Positions 63,702 through 64,000 of a stretch of 64,000 nt of DNA are shown here, piece after piece. Position numbers and translations under genes: made by a program. This stretch comes from Clavibacter michiganensis subsp. insidiosus (lineage in GTDB: Bacteria > Actinomycetota > Actinomycetes > Actinomycetales > Microbacteriaceae): NCBI RefSeq assembly GCF_002240565.1, contig NZ_MZMO01000001.1:3180134-3244133 (forward strand). Reading direction: 5' to 3'. How positions within the stretch are numbered: position 1 is the stretch's first letter; every line of letters begins with the position of its first letter. The notes beneath the pieces are model-generated. The model was not told the origin of the DNA and made no database searches. It saw only the letters and a program-made list of their open reading frames with translations.

Positions 63702-64000
63702 ATGCGCCGGATCACCGCAGGACTGTTCGCGTCCGTCGGCGGCGTCGTGGAGGCGCCGAACCTGTTCCAGTTCGACAGCTTCGACGCCGAGCTCGGCGCG
63801 GGGATGACCCGCCTCATGGAGACGGTGACGACGGCCGTCCTCGGCCGGCACGGCTACGAGGACTGGTCGTCGTACTGGCCCCAGGCGCCCGCCGACGACG
63901 CGTTCGGCGCCTTCATCAACCCGATCGAGAAGCTCGTCGCGTCGCGGACGCTCACCGGCGAGCTCGACTGGAACGCGACCCTCATCGAGGGCGACGTCGT
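63702..64000 (+). CDS. Dihydrofolate reductase-family protein (RibD C-terminal-like), partial
   Basis: The first 99 residues of a gene that runs off the window. It begins MRRITAGLFASVGGVVEAPN, continues LMETVTTAVLGRHGYEDW with WPQAPADDAFGAFINPIEKL and reaches LIEGDVV. This is the N-terminal half of the DHFR-like/RibD C-terminal group of reductases, common as single-domain proteins in actinobacteria. GGAGGAG lies close before the ATG. Substrate unknown. Confidence 0.8.
   Translation, partial: MRRITAGLFASVGGVVEAPNLFQFDSFDAELGAGMTRLMETVTTAVLGRHGYEDWSSYWPQAPADDAFGAFINPIEKLVASRTLTGELDWNATLIEGDV

Overview
The window is high-GC actinobacterial DNA. Several things point to Microbacteriaceae, probably Clavibacter or a close plant-associated relative: the codon use, an HspR-type HAIR element before clpB, many TAnnnT -10 boxes set six bases before start codons (leaderless genes), and a large share of secreted or plant-polysaccharide-directed enzymes. 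The genus is inference; no rRNA or tRNA gene is present to test it.

Layout. 1-11 kb: end of an ABC exporter, dipeptidase and aldo/keto reductase genes, a GH36 alpha-galactosidase, a ClpB lacking its N-domain, a flavin disulfide reductase, a tiny secreted peptide and a Zur-box-controlled COG0523-like gene. 11.1-13.4 kb: a lower-GC insert carrying a NgoMIV-type restriction endonuclease and its C5-cytosine methyltransferase. 13.5-21.5 kb: GH51 arabinofuranosidase, NUDIX, a kinase remnant, Lrp, rhodanese, beta-lactamase-like, acetyltransferase, SDR and XRE genes. 21.6-29.9 kb: a lower-GC orphan membrane protein, then a sugar ABC operon (binding protein, two permeases, GH3 glycosidase) with a divergent LacI repressor. 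30-31.6 kb: a lower-GC patch with a small protein and a secreted orphan. 31.6-35.5 kb: MFS exporter, an XRE/nucleotidyltransferase pair with a broken second gene, and an ECF sigma/anti-sigma pair. 35.8-44.05 kb: one 2742-residue secreted protein with five pectin methylesterase-like (CE8) domains and about eleven FN3 modules. 44-56 kb: YceI, TetR pairs, a cutinase-like hydrolase, EamA transporter, lipoprotein, damaged GH95 and ynfA genes, FBP and a secreted chorismate mutase. 56.3-63.5 kb: a leftward operon in thuEFG-AB order (binding protein, two permeases, ThuA, Gfo/Idh oxidoreductase) followed by ROK and HAD genes. The window ends inside a DHFR-like gene.

How it fits together. Two CUT1 sugar importers, both without their own ATPase, plus GH3, GH36, GH51 and GH95 enzymes and the giant CE8 protein describe plant cell-wall and oligosaccharide use. 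The ECF sigma gene diverges from the CE8 gene across a symmetric GAACG/CGTTC element that may drive both.

A caution on sequence quality: at least 15 frame changes interrupt otherwise conserved proteins at 33 kb, 59-60 kb and 62.3-63.4 kb. All go in the direction of a one-base loss, which looks more like consensus error than gene decay. Where a gene is split this way the whole span is given and the shift is described.
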